A stretch of 64,000 nt of DNA from Montifringilla adamsi (GCA_017590115.1 JAGGNK010003335.1:11470286-11534285), one strand, 5' to 3'; positions 24,131 to 36,128 are shown, numbered from the stretch's first letter. A program made the numbers and translations. Notes: generated by a model from the letters alone, not told the origin.

Positions 24131-25478
24131 AAGAGCTGCCTACCAGATCTGTTCCTTTTCTCTGGCACAGCAGCACAAAGGAAATTTCCTGCTAACCCAT
24201 CAAGTCCTTGAATGATTTGTAAAATACCATAAGAGTCTGAGAGCATTTAAAAGGAGGAGAAAGACAGAGAATTGCACGTTCCTGCCCCTGGCACATCAGC
24301 TAAGTGGGATCTAATCCAACCACCCCCTGTAGTTAAATGAAGAACTTGACTAATTTTTGGATCAAACCCAGGTAGTGCACTGCCTCACATTAACAGCAGT
24401 TCCACTTATCTTTGAGTTGGATTTTCCTGACTTTGTTTCTCTGCAGATAGTTCTTTGCTCGAGGCTGGAGGATTTGCAGGTCAACAATATTTGAGTTTTT
24501 CACCGTTATCTTCATGTTTCAGGCACATTTTTACAAGGAACTTAGGGGTGCTGCATTGTGACAATAAGTTTATTCAGTTGGCTTGAGATATTTATCAAAG
24601 GCTTCAGCTCACCCTCTTTTCAACATTTATTAACTCAGGGGTACGAGGTGCAGGCCTGATTCACTTAATGACTGTGGCTTCCTTCCAGCAGAGAGTAGTG
24701 GTATAAGTGATGGGGTTTTTTTAAAATTACAGAAAGGATTGGATATAAGTCTATCTGACCAAGGAATAAGTGTTGGAGGTAGTGGGATGGGGCTGGCAGC
24801 TGGCAGGGTTTGGGGAGATGGGGGAGAATTTCATTGCAAATTGAATTTTAAGAGGATCTATGTGATAAAAGGAGGCCTCCTAATGGAGGTTAGTGCTTGT
24901 TCCCTGTGAAAAGCCATCAGGGTTGGGATGGCTGGCATTTCTAATTCTGTTAAGTGTCAAAATCGATGCTTGATGGGTCTGTGGGAGCCAGGCAATGGGC
25001 AGCCTGTGCTGACAAACCAATCTGGGACAAGAAAGGGACGAGGAAGGGACTTCCCAGAATAAGAGTGAGATGTCTCTTGAAATTTAATTTGCTTAATAAG
25101 GTTTTAAAAGCATTTAAAAAAAATAATTAAATAACAGGGCCATTTCTACCCTCCTTCTAAAATAAACCTCGAGCTTCGTTTGCAGTTTTCCACTTGTAAG
25201 CAACACATGTAAGCAAAGGCCTGTTGTTGCAACCCTGGAATGCTCCCAAGCAAATGATGCTCCTTTATTGAAAGCAAATGAAGAAAAAAGAGACTCTGTC
25301 AAGGGGAGAGAACAGTTTAATTGGATTAAAACCTATGAGCATGTACAGTAGGGGAGGAGAAAGCTCCTCTATCCCTGATTCCTGTGGAGAAGGCAAGGAG
25401 ATTACCGGGGGGTGAAGTGAGATCTGTGCCATGCAGCACAAGCAGCCATCCAAAGGCTGTAGCTAGCCAGCACCGGGG

Positions 25479-25507
25479 CCCCAAAGGAATTGCTGGTTCC
25501 TTTGGGG
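25479..25507. repeat. 29-bp hairpin with 11-bp perfect arms
   Basis: CCCCAAAGGAA (25479-25489) and TTCCTTTGGGG (25497-25507) are exact reverse complements around a 7-base loop. If transcribed, it would form a compact stem-loop, too short for a typical miRNA precursor. It may equally be a dyad for a DNA-binding dimer. Confidence 0.85.
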
Positions 25508-26459
25508 TGGCTGGGGAGTTCTCCCTGGAAAAGGGTGGCTGGCAGTGCTCATTAGAGGGAGTGCAGCCCTCCTCTGGCACTGAATGCAAATTAAGGAGCA
25601 ATATTTGTGTTTGTGGTTCATAAGCAGTCAAGTGGTTTGTCCAAAATATGTTTTATTTTTCCTCTAAAGGGGCAGACTGTAGATTCGAGCCTCAGATTTT
25701 TTTTATGCATTTTAAATGACTCGCTCCAGCCCTGGTCTTTCATCCCCACACTGTTATTGAAAAGAACTCTGAGTTTTGAATTCTTTTTCATGGGTTCTTG
25801 AGGAAGCAGGAACTTTGCAGGGGAAGGCACAGCTCTGCTGAACAGCCAAGTTGGGAGGATGTAGAAAGTAATTTGTTGGGATGTGCTGGGGATAAAACTT
25901 GGACAGAAAGGATCTTTGCAAACTCAGTCTTACTGCAAAGCCACGTCTAATGATGGTCCAGGATCAACCCAAAATATTCCTGAGCTCTCAGGCTGATATC
26001 CTAATTCTAGACCAAAATTTCTGGAGGGCTCAATGATTTAGATGCCCCTCTCATCATTGAGGAAATGTGGGTCCTTAGCCATTTCTGGAATAACTCTTGG
26101 AACACAAGGGGAGCCACACCAATGTTACACTTCTAAAACCCAAATCTTAGTGTAAACTGAAATTTTGAGGCCTGGGATGTGGCTGATGCCCCTCATCTCC
26201 CCACTGCCACCAGAGGGGATGGAGGGTGAAACTGAGCCAGGTAATTGCACATCGAGGCAGGGACAGGGAAGCGAGGAAGTTTTTCAGGCTGGGTTGGGGG
26301 AAGGGGCTTTGATTTGAATACGAAGAAGCATTTGGAGCCAAACCAGCAGCAGATTGTGGTACCTTCTTAATTCTGTGAGCCACACATGAATGACCTTTTT
26401 GTCTGCCTCCGCCTGCCTGCAGTGGGGGGCTCCCCCCATGCCCTTCCCCACCGCACACA

Positions 26460-26880
26460 CTCATTGATAATATACATGTGCTAAATAGGATTAACTCTCC
26501 CTCATCTGCATGAGTTGTTTCTCTCCCTTGGCCACTCTGCCCGGCTTCCCCCTCTCCTCTCCCGCTCCCTGCAGCCCCCCAGCTCCTTCTGGAGCTCCAT
26601 GTGGGCCTTGTGTGGAGTTTAGCCGGCTCATTGTCGGGCAGCTGGTAATGGGAGCGGGGCTGAAAGGCCGGCTGTCAGGCTCAGCGCTCGGGAAGAATAG
26701 GCGGGCGTCTGCTCCGCAGCTTTCCCTTTGATAGAGGAGGATAATCCCTGCTATGAGAAGGCTGAGTCAAATGGAAAGGGAGAGTGAGCCCAGCGCCCTC
26801 CCACAGCCCCGGAGCAGCACAAATTGCAAATCCCGGGATTTGAGTGGAGACGGCTCATCCCGCTAAGCACCTTGTGATGA
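26460..26880. promoter_or_regulatory. CpG-bearing putative enhancer or weak promoter patch
   Basis: From about 26540 to 26865 the sequence is GC-richer and holds roughly fifteen CpG dinucleotides, unlike its neighbours. It has CTTTGAT (TCF/LEF-like) near 26727, a TAATCC word (OTX/PITX-like) near 26742, TGAGTCA (AP-1) near 26763 and the perfect palindrome CAAATCCCGGGATTTG (26827-26842). There is no TATA box and no following open exon that I can support, so an enhancer or an unannotated non-coding transcript start are both possible. Confidence 0.4.
26827..26842. repeat. Perfect 16-bp palindrome CAAATCCCGGGATTTG
   Basis: The word equals its own reverse complement with no spacer and has a central CCCGGG with CpG. 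It sits immediately after TTG, giving ATTGCAAAT on the left edge. Sixteen-base perfect palindromes are uncommon, and this one lies inside a CpG-bearing patch, so a dimeric factor site is plausible. Confidence 0.85.
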
Positions 26881-29654
26881 ATCCATTTCATCCTGGGGAT
26901 GGAGGGAGGCAGGGGAGCCGCTCTCTACAGGAGAAGTGCCCTTTCTGCAGCCTGAGCTGCTCTCCAGGATATGGGACAAGGTGCAGGACTGTGTCCCTTC
27001 CAACTGGGAGCATTCCAGCTGCCACAGGCAATGAGAAGTGAGGGGACACCCCGAGATGAGCTCCCCAGCACGGCCAGGATCAGACCCCCCAGGCTGCTTC
27101 TCCACCAGCAACCACCCCATCTTTCAGACTGGGAAACCAGTGGGGGGACAGGTCTCAGGATGTGGGATGAGGATGAGCCTCTGGGGTCTCAGGGTGTGGG
27201 TCTGGGATATTGCAGTGAGTCCTAAGGAAGGTGCACTGGTGTCTGAGCAGCTCCTGCAGCTGGGTTAGGAAGTGGGTGTGAGACCCCTGCAGTGGGAGAA
27301 ACATCACTGCAGAGATGGTTATTTGAATATCAGTCCCAGCATGCCAGCTGTGATGGTTTATTGATATCTCATCACTTAGGGGTTGCCTTAGGAGACAAAA
27401 CCCCTGGTTCAAAGTCCCCTCTCCAGCTCAAGTAATCTGCAAACTTGAATTCCCATAGTTCAGGTGGAGGCTTTATCCTCAGTCAGGCACTGCTTGGGTG
27501 TCTCTGACCATATCTCACTTTCTGCAAAATAGTTCTTGATTTTGAGATGTTCATCTGTCAAGAATTGGTGACTTAAAATTCACTCAGAGAGAAGCCTTTT
27601 TCTCTTCTTCATGTAAGTTTTATGGGTCTGGCATTCCCTCGCGTGTACCCAGAGGTTTAAAACAATGTTCAGGCAGGATGTTAAATAATTTTATTCAGTG
27701 ATGTTTACAAAAATCCATGGTTTAGGATGTGGGCCAAGTATTACCATGCTGCTCGGTAACACCCATGGCCCACTGAGAGAAGAGGATGAGGCAGAGCCAG
27801 GACAAGAAACAAGAAATATAAACCAGTGAGAAGCAAGCAGGGTTTTTTAGCTGAACTTTGCATTTCTTTTGTATATTATGTTAAATCAACTCTAGATCAA
27901 GCCAAGAGTGGCTTATCCACTCTTGGTGCATCCAGTCCTTCAGATGTGTTGAGTTTAGCTCCAGATTTAACACTTTGTTCCCTCACATTCTCCAATGCTG
28001 AATATTTACCTGTGCTCACTCAACTCTTTTGATGCAAAAAACTTCAGGTTAATGTTTCCACAAAGCAGGTTTCCTACAAGTTCCCTCTGCTTCCAACCAG
28101 CCTGGGAGGGCAGTGGGAGAAAAGCAGTGTTTCAGGGCCTGCTCTCCCACAAGGGATCCTAAAATGGAGCAGCATAATAATCAAATGGGTGGCACAAACC
28201 GAGCGTTTGAGAACCTGGAAGGAACTCTTGTTTCCAATTCAGCTTTCAAAAGAGGCAAAAGGCCAAGGGCTTTCACATTATTTATTCCAACCCATTTTCC
28301 CATCCTTACTTGAGGCTCAAACAAAAGTGGCCCACGCTGAGCCCTGCAGATGGATTAGCAATCAAGCACGCAGCTGCACATACCTGGCACTGGAGTGTTC
28401 GTGCTAGCCAGCCTCTGAAGAGCAGATCTCATTTTTACTTTTTGGGTGCTGGAATGTGGGAGTGGGTGGAAGGGCCAGGATATGAGCAGCCTCCACAGAT
28501 GTTTCACAAGAAGGAAGTGAATCTATAGTTTAGGCAATCTGATTTGCTTGAATCTCCAGATTTGTTTTCTTGGAGGGTTTTTGAGTTTTGCTGGATTTTC
28601 TGGTGGAGGTTTGGGCTATAGCTTATTTTTCCAGAACTGATTTTCCATTATTCCTTTGGGTAGTGTTTCTCTTCTCCTCTTGGGACTGTCCTGATCATAT
28701 GGAAGTGAGGAGCTGACCTTGCTGCATGGGCAGTGAGAAATATGGCAGCTTGCTTCCAATGTAAAAGTCTTCATCATGTCACTGTCACTAACAGCTATAT
28801 CTTTATCATCCTAGATAGACCTTGGAAGCCTTTCCCTAATTAATTTCAAAATGTTAATCATTATTCAAAAGGACTGACCCATAGAATACCAGCTAAGTGT
28901 GACAGCTCAGTGTGTCGTCGTGCTCTGTTAATCCAAGGGAACAGTCTGCTGGACAATAAACTCCCCTCCAAAGCATCAGAGAGCTCAAAATACTGGCAGC
29001 AGGTCAGGTAAAATTCGTAGCTTTTTGGAACTGTGAGCTTAACTCTGTTGAAAGGTTTGCACTTGAAACCTGGCTGATGGTGGGTTTGAAACCACACACA
29101 CCACACATGGTTCCTCCTAGACAAGGAGCACTGCAGAGGCTGCCAGAGTGGAGTGAGATTTCACTTGAGATTTGCATTTTTTCAAATGCAGAAATTCAGG
29201 GAACAAGGAACAGAGTGAGCTGGACACAAAAGGCCAGGGGCTGTATTTGCCCAGAGAAATGTGATGCTGAGGTGGGCAATGGGAGTCCATGATGAGGAGC
29301 TTTCTGCTGCTGTAGAAATGCCCAGCCCAGCAGGAATGCTTTGCCCCTCTCTGTGCTGAGCAAAGATCTTTTTCCACAAAGATTGCCTCAAGGTGTGCAA
29401 GGTGCCCCCGTGCAGCCAAACCCCTGGCTCTGTGCTTGTGCAGCTCAGCAGAACGTTGCAGGGAAGATGTGCACGCCTGTGTGCACACACCAGGTTGTAA
29501 AATCTGTGGCAGCCTTTCAGAGAACACTGATGGGCAGGCCTCCCTGTAATGCAAAGCAGCCTGTGGTCTGTTTGCACTTGGAAAGCTTGGAAATGGGAGT
29601 GAGGTCTGCATTGGCACAAGGAAAATCCTGAATCCTCACAGCCAGCAGTGCTGG

Positions 29655-29900
29655 CAGCCGGAGATGATCATTGTCAATAATGCGCAGGAAGATTGTGCTC
29701 CATTGTTGCGGTTCATTATTAAATTACATAATTTTCATTTTTTCCATCCTTAAGCTTTACCACTTAAAATGGTTTGTCCTATGCAATCAAATGTGATCCT
29801 TGAGCCTCGGCTCAAAAACCCAATAACAATGAGCATTCTCTGGAATGGAAAAACAGAAGAAAATAAAGGGACTCTATAGTAATTCACTTAAATATGTGTG
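29655..29900. promoter_or_regulatory. Putative conserved non-coding element
   Basis: The block starts with GATCATTGTCAATAATGCGC and includes ATTGTTGCGGTTCATTATT, AAATTACATAATTTTC and AACAATGAGC (SOX-like). Two CpG words sit in AT-rich context. The texture matches the other putative elements; there is no open frame and no repeat signature. Confidence 0.35.
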
Positions 29901-30884
29901 TAGGATCTAACCAAGAGCCTGATACAAAAATACTGAGTGATCTGCATCCAGACCACCACTTTGAAGGCACAGATACAATATCTTGGTGCTAGGTCAGCCT
30001 GATCCCCTGACCCCAGGGAAAAATGCCTCTGGCATGAAGTGGGGCAGCAGGCAGGATAATTTTCTCAAGGATTTTACTGGCTCTCTGATGAGAAATTTGA
30101 TCACAATTTAAGCTCCCCAGTATAGCATTTGCAATGGACTTCAAGTTTTGACATGGTGATTCCTGTGGCTCAGCTGAAGAGGTAACTTTTAAAGAGAAAT
30201 TCGTGCTTGTGATGATATCAGTGAAAGCCAAGACATGGATACTTAAACATTATGAGTTCAAAACTGACAGAATGCTTAATTGGTATGATTGCTTTTATAA
30301 CACACCAGGCAGCCATGGGGAAACTGAGCTGGGTATTAGAGAGCAGGAAAGAATCTGGACTGACAAGTAACAGCTTTGTCTAAGCCCAGTTATCCTATTC
30401 CATCAAGAATTAGTTGCTAATGGGACCAAGTAAGTACTCAAATATTTTTTTAAAATTTTCCTGATGCCAGCAGCTCTCTGTGGTAACATTCATGTGTGCT
30501 GTGAAATGTTGCTGCAACTCATTGCCCTGAGATTTCAGCTAACCACCAGACTCTGCTGTAGTCAATGCCTTTGGATGTTCTCCTTTTCGGATCCAGTTTG
30601 TGTTTGGTTTTATTTGTGGATTTAAATCCAGAATCATGTCCTTCTCCTCCACTACTAATAACAGGTTCTCATGGTCTCTGAGTTTGGATTTCCAGCCAAG
30701 GTTTGGTTTCTTGGCCCTGCTGTCCTTGTGTGCCAAGGCCTGAGCTGCAACCTGCCTTTTCCTGGCGCTTTCACTTGCCAGAGTCTGGTTTGTGCTGGCC
30801 ATTGGGAATTGCTTCCTTCCAGGCCAAATCAGAACTGATGAAACCCAGCAAAGCTGCATTAAAAACCAGACTGAAACAAGGCAA

Positions 30885-30886
<2 letters not shown>

Positions 30887-30928
<42 letters not shown>
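30887..30928 (+). repeat. T42 homopolymer
   Basis: Forty-two uninterrupted T, the second-longest homopolymer here. On the minus strand it is a poly(A) run, but the minus-strand sequence before it shows no recognised gene, no AATAAA at the right distance and no clear target-site duplication. It may be an assembly-sensitive slippage tract. Confidence 0.95.
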
Positions 30929-30929
<1 letters not shown>

Positions 30930-31766
30930 AGGTGTCCTTGACCAATCTCTTTTTTTGTCAGGTAGAGACAACAGGAAATCGGTGTGTTGTCCCAAAAGCA
31001 ACATCAGAGATTTTATGAGTTTGGGGGTGTTGTTTATCCTTTTTTGATCAGGAAGAACCCAAAATACCCAAAGTAGAGAGAGGAAATGACAGCGTGAGCC
31101 CACACACACTGAGAGGAGGAAGCAGATTCAGGATTTCAGCAGCCCAAGCTGAAGGAAGGATTCACTTAAGCCTCAGTGATTCACTCTGGAAAAGTTGTTC
31201 TACTTTTTCAGCCTTTCTTCCCCCTCCTGCCTCTTTGTTTGGCTGTGTTGTGTTGCTCCTGGGACATCCAGGGTGACAATAAGGCAATTGTTCCTTCAGG
31301 AGCAGGCCTCAGTGAAACAGTGCAGAAAAAGTGACAAGGCAAGAAAATATGACAAATATTCTGCACTTCAGTGTGGAATGCTGCCATTTCCTGGTGTGTA
31401 TTCCTGAGAAGAAATATACCCATCAAGATGTTTATTTCAAACAGGGATTTGCCAGTTGTGTTTCTCCTCTTTCTGAGAATCTAAAGCTCAGATCTCTCCC
31501 TTGCCTGCCCTGTAAGGAGAAAACACACCCAATATCAATTATGTTTTTAATCTCTAAGACCCAGTCTCCAAATATGTTTGTGTCTGTGTATACACATGAA
31601 CTGTTTTCCCTTTGTCTTCCTATCCAAAATGCAAAAGCATCTCAGATGTTGTGATTCCTCCAGGTTTTTCCCCCGTGGGAGGTTGGAAACATGTAACATT
31701 ATCTTCTAGCTGCCTACTGCCAGTCTCTGAAATTAGCATTTCAGTGACTGAAAGGTAGTTAGTTTC

Positions 31767-31792
31767 CACACACACATACACACACACACACA
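31767..31792 (+). repeat. CA microsatellite
   Basis: About thirteen CA units with one TA interruption, followed within six bases by an A24 run. Confidence 0.95.
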
Positions 31793-31797
31793 AGGAG

Positions 31798-31852
31798 AAA
31801 AAAAAAAAAAAAAAAAAAAAAGGAAAAGAAAGAGAAGAAAAAAAGGAGGGTT
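31798..31852 (+). repeat. A24 run and purine-rich tail
   Basis: A24 at 31798-31821, followed by AGGAAAAGAAAGAGAAG-type all-purine sequence to about 31852. With the preceding CA repeat it forms an 85-bp compound simple repeat. Confidence 0.9.
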
Positions 31853-32014
31853 AATACAAAGCTGACACTAATACTAATAGGAGATGAGGCAGAGGGTACA
31901 GGACATGTTGGATCACTAAATGAAAACTGTGATTTTACCAGATGTGCTAACAGAACAATGAAAGGCACTTTTACACAATAAATTAACTCTTGGAGTTTTT
32001 GTAATTAGCCACCT

Positions 32015-32027
32015 AAAAAAAAAAAAA
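32015..32027 (+). repeat. A13 homopolymer
   Basis: Thirteen consecutive A between CACCT and GCCTC. Confidence 0.8.
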
Positions 32028-32194
32028 GCCTCACAGGACACGTTAACACAGAGTTAAAGGATAACTCTTTTACTATCCTAAAATCTGGATTTTTTTTCCA
32101 AAGTGTTTTAGTTCTTACTTCTGGGATATTCTCCAGATGAACAAGGGCAGAGTAGGTGCTATTGGATGCAAAACCGAGGAACAGCACAGACACT

Positions 32195-32285
32195 CTGGTC
32201 TAATGTTAATTAATGGAGTCTGTTGTTTATGGCTGTCATGCCAACAAATCACTCGTTGCCCAAAAATTAATCACGTCTCCTGTGT
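32195..32285. promoter_or_regulatory. Possible small conserved element
   Basis: TAATGTTAATTAATGG, GTTGTTTATGG and AAAAATTAATCACG lie within 90 bp, all homeodomain or forkhead-type words, with CpG in CTCGTTG and CACGTC. The block is short and the call is weak. Confidence 0.25.
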
Positions 32286-32912
32286 GGGGGTGCAGCCCAG
32301 GTGGCTTGGCTTCACCCTTCCAAGAGGGATAGCCAGGGCTGGAGCTGTGTTTCAGCAGCTGGCTTAGCTAGGCTTGGCTCAGAGAGGCAGGATTTGGAGG
32401 AGCACTAAGGAAAAAAGTCTGAAGAAAACTTTTGTCCTTTCTCCTTCTATATCAAAAGACTCCATGTTTTCCATGTGGCTGTAGAAATTCCTGTCCCAGT
32501 TCAGTAACATGAGGCTTCCAAGCTTCTCCTTTTGCTATCAGAAAGTTCATGTGTCTTGCTGTGGTAGTGGAGAGGGAATATGGTGGAAATCTTGGCCTTG
32601 GCTCTTTCTTTCCATCTGAGCTCTGTTCAGAATCTGTAGCTGGGTGAAAAGAGCTGCTCAGTGCTGCTCTTGTGAGCAGAAACCTCAGGGGGGTGCCAGC
32701 TGCCAGTGGAGGTCAGAGGGACCTCCCCAGTGGGTGCCAGTGTCCCCTCAAGAGGCTTCTCAAGTTGGCATTGTGGGGCACGAGTGGTGTCATGTCAGAC
32801 ACAGAAAATCAGTGAGAGCAAACATCCAAAGAATGGCATGCATCAAGGATGGACTTGAGTTTCCACACCTGGAAGGAATTTGGTCACTGAAATAACCCAA
32901 ACTCTTTTTTCC

Positions 32913-32938
32913 TTTTTTTTTTTTTTTTTTTTTTTTTT
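32913..32938 (+). repeat. T26 homopolymer
   Basis: Twenty-six T preceded by T6-CC. Followed by CCTGTAGG, so the local sequence resembles an exaggerated splice-acceptor tract, but no exon is supported downstream. Confidence 0.9.
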
Positions 32939-34314
32939 CCTGTAGGATTGTAACAGTTTTTGACACGTGGTGGAGAAACAGTGAGTGAGGCAATCCCCAT
33001 TTGGAGTGGGCTCCTTTCACTTGCTTTCAGCACCGTGTGCCCATGGCTTCCTGCAAAGTCTGAAATAGATGTTGGCCCCTCTTCTGGCATCTACCATGGA
33101 TCACAGCCTGGCGTTATCCAGTGCGGGACTGCACAGCACAGGGCATTTTACCCCTGCTGGGACAGCGGCTTCCCAGATGGCCAACAGGGATGTGGTGGGG
33201 ATTGCTTCACTGTCTGAGCTCCAGTTGTGGAGGGAGCAGACATCTGGTAGTGCTGGAGAGTGGATGAACCAAATTCTTCCGTGTCCCTGTGGCCTTGGAT
33301 GCAGCAAGTGAGCTGTCAGCTCTCCTCAGGGGAGCTCTGAATCAGGAGTGCTAAACTCATGGTTACCTTTCATTAATATTTTTACCACTCTTTTTCACTC
33401 TTATTTGAAGAAGGTTCTGCCACCTCCCCAACTTTGCTAGACAATTCCCATCCTCAGAGTGGCTGCCTTTTTTTGGGAAAGCTTCCCAGGAGAGAAGGGT
33501 AGGAACAGAATTTATGTGTTTGAGGTTTTTTCCTGGACGATTTTTAGACTTGATTTTTGGAGCATTCACAAGGAAAAATTAACAGTCTCTGCTGATGACT
33601 TTGCTTATTTTAAATCAGCAAGGGAAAGGGGGAGAGCTGAGCCCCTGGGGCTGGTTCAGGGGCTTTCCTGCAGGCAGTGCCCCCTGGGTTAGGAAATGTG
33701 GCTGCTGGGCACTTAGCAGGAGTTGGGTTTAGTATCCACTGTGCTGGGCCCCTGCAAACACTTTAAATGGAACCAGTATTATTTGCTTCCAGGAACTTGG
33801 AAAGAAATTTTGGGAAAAAGGATTTTTTGGAAGACTTAAAAAAATTACTTCCCTTGTCCTCCAAAGTATTTAAAAGTCAGGGTAAATATCAGTGCTGTTC
33901 TTACAGAGTCCTTCATCTCAGCAGGACCACAAATCTGACGGCAAATTTTAGGCACCCATTTTGGAAGTGGGTGAGTCACCTGCAAGATTTGCAGCTTGCA
34001 CCAGTGTCCCAGACCCAATAAAAACTGGAACTCCAGAGGATGGTTTTTAACCTTCCTTGCCACAATTAAAAACGTTGTGTTTAATATTAAATGCACATTC
34101 ATTTTTAATCCAGAAGCCTGGCTTTCTGTTCTCAAATAACCCATTTGTAATGGGTTCTTCATCCAAGAAGGGGAAAGAAATACTTGGTCTTGGAAGCCAG
34201 CTCCATAAAGAAACACAAAGAGCATCTTTCTGAATAGCACACAAGTGTGAAAGGAAACATGCAACTGCTGGAGAAATGGAATCATTTGTACTCAGTGAAG
34301 GGAAAAAGAAGAAG

Positions 34315-34335
34315 AAAAAAAAAAAAAAAGAAAAA
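34315..34335 (+). repeat. A15 plus A5 tract
   Basis: A15 at 34315-34329, then G and A5, preceded by AAGAAGAAG. Simple purine repeat. Confidence 0.85.
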
Positions 34336-34439
34336 GCTTTTGAAAAGGAGATCTGTGACTGAAGCTCTCCAGAACTGTTTAACCTGTTGGGGATATTTAG
34401 CAGATGAATTCTGACCCACGTTCTCCACTTTGCTCTACC

Positions 34440-34705
34440 CTGTGACAGAGCGACGCAGCATCTGCCGCTTGTGTTCCTCTCCAGACACGCTCACAATGCC
34501 GGAGGAAACGGGGGAGAAAATTATGCAAATTGCTCTGAGCAGATTACTTTGACCAGCTGCTCCTCTTCCTCCTCAATCAAAGGTCTGCCTGGGAGAGCCA
34601 ATCTAGATTATATATGTCAGTCGCACGCTCCGAGGCTGAGCCGCTGCCTCGCTGTTCCTTTTCCCCAAACAGGAACATTTCTGACAGCGAGGTAAAACGC
34701 AAAGC
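34440..34705. promoter_or_regulatory. CpG-retaining putative enhancer with octamer site
   Basis: The block carries about fourteen CpG in 250 bp and a perfect POU octamer ATGCAAAT (34523-34530). It also has TCAATCAAAGG (TCF-like) near 34574, an ATCTAGATTATATA section near 34601 and the CpG-rich stretch CAGTCGCACGCTCCGAGG near 34618. The end ACAGCGAG/gtaaaa resembles a splice donor at 34691, but no matching acceptor and open frame are evident. I read it as an enhancer-like conserved block; a non-coding first exon is an alternative. Confidence 0.42.
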
Positions 34706-35119
34706 ACTGGGGATGTCAATTGCTCAAAGGAGGGCACAAGGGGCTAGGAATTCCTTTTGGGTTTTGTGCAGTAGCACCTTGCCATGTCGCTTGCTGTTTT
34801 TTCAGGGCTATTCCCAGAGAAAGTGGTTCATCTCCATGCTAACAATTATTGAATTTTATTATTTAGCATGATGAAATGTGGCAGAGAGGGGAAAAAAATG
34901 AGCAAAAAGGCTCCCTAGACAGTGTGTTCACGGCATGGCCTTAGGTGATATTATTAAGCACATGGGCTGAAAGCTGAGTAGCTTTACCCTGTGCAGCCAG
35001 GGATGCTGCTGGCATTTTTTTTTTCTTTTTTGGTGCTTTTGCAAAGTGAAATTTATTCATGAACACAAACTGGAGGCCATCCTGCTGACGTGTGTTTCCA
35101 AGCCTGCCAGACGTGGCCG

Positions 35120-35127
35120 TGACGTCG
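35120..35127 (+). promoter_or_regulatory. CRE-like TGACGTCG word
   Basis: TGACGTCG differs at one base from the TGACGTCA site bound by CREB/ATF proteins and lies in a small CpG cluster (ACGTGTG, GACGTGG, CCACGTCC) at 35087-35160. The cluster is bounded by T-rich and A43 tracts. Binding is inferred. Confidence 0.3.
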
Positions 35128-35268
35128 CCCTCAGACAGACCCAGAGCTCCAGCCACGTCCAGGCTCTCCTTCCCTGCCCTCTCCTGCCACAGGCTGCCTA
35201 CCCTGTGTCTTTAACAGTGCTCAGAGTCCAGAAAAGACTCCACAGCTTCATAAATGATTAATGTATTC

Positions 35269-35273
<5 letters not shown>

Positions 35274-35316
<43 letters not shown>
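35274..35316 (+). repeat. A43 homopolymer
   Basis: Forty-three consecutive A, the longest homopolymer in the window. The preceding 230 bp is GC-richer and begins after a T10-C-T6 tract (35015-35031). The layout could be a retrocopy with a poly(A) tail, but no clean AATAAA, source gene or target-site duplication is visible. Simple slippage is the safer reading. Confidence 0.95.
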
Positions 35317-35318
<2 letters not shown>

Positions 35319-36128
35319 TACAGTGCTGTCACAGTCTGGTGGCAAGCCAGATTTCACTGCCTTAAATCACCATTAAGGTTTTCCTTAAGTTTGATGGAAA
35401 CTTCGCCTTTTTTAAATCCCGTATACAAATCAGAGAAAGTCCCATGTTAGCATGTGATAAAACACACACACATAAATATGTGAGCAGAGTGTGGCTGCAG
35501 AGCAGTGGGGATGCATCCTCTGGAGGCTGCAGCACCAGGCAGGGAGCCCTCACTGAGCTTTAGGGAGATTAATAATTCTCATGCCCTAGTTTATTTTTTA
35601 TTGGTCCTATCCCATGGATTTTTCCCAGTGCCAGAATTGCTGAAGATTTTAGCATTTCAATGTGTATCCCCTCCCCTGAATTTCTAATTTGATTCAGCAG
35701 GTGCTGAGGACCCACCAACAGGCACTGAGTACTCAGGCCTGGAGCTGCTGTGCTGAGCTGGAGTCTGGAGTGTGTGGTGTCACAGTTTGGCTCACTTTTA
35801 AAATGTTTTTTCCTATTTTTTGTTCCCCAGTTAATATGGAAGTGGATATGATTAGTGTAAACAAAAAGGGAATCAAACCAGCAAATTTTAATGAGTGGGG
35901 CAAAGATTTGTTCTCAAAAGCTCTGTGTGTTGAGATGCTCAAGGCAGTCAGCACAAAGGTGCAGACCCCTCCCTGCTTCCTACCATCACTTGGCAGTGGG
36001 GAGAATGACAGTTTTAAAATTTAAATCAGTCAAAATAATTTAATTTATTAATCAAGTAGTGTGAAAACTAGGTAAGTTAATGCAGCTGAATATAGCATTC
36101 TTTTTTTTTTCCTTCTCCTGATCTTTAG

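Larger units (their letters stand above)
20726..26459. other. Non-coding stretch, little recognised
   Basis: No gene is seen. It contains a T16 run at 21133-21148, a short direct repeat at 21454-21492, a possible small conserved block at 23990-24130 and a hairpin at 25479-25507. All reading frames are short. A CTCF-like word CCACCAGAGGGGAT (26207-26220) matches the start of the motif but lacks the key C of GGC. Confidence 0.6.
26881..34439. other. Non-coding stretch with simple repeats, no gene seen
   Basis: Between the CpG patch and the 34.4 kb block I find no supportable exon. The minus-strand frames at 29117-29617 (166 and 145 codons, overlapping) have no family features. The stretch contains long homopolymers near 30.9, 31.8, 32.0, 32.9 and 34.3 kb, a CA repeat at 31.77 kb, and possible conserved blocks at 29.66 and 32.2 kb. 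Confidence 0.6.

Noticed and set aside
25676..25692. AGATTCGAGCC, similar to a tRNA B-box
   Set aside because: No A-box at the right distance and no cloverleaf can be drawn.
29117..29619. Two overlapping minus-strand open frames of 166 and 145 codons
   Set aside because: Both frames are open at once, as expected from local composition; neither resembles a protein family.
31606..31628. TTCCCTTTGTCTTCCTATCC resembles the mature miR-204 sequence
   Set aside because: It differs inside the mature sequence, and the downstream 60 bases contain no complementary arm to form a precursor hairpin.
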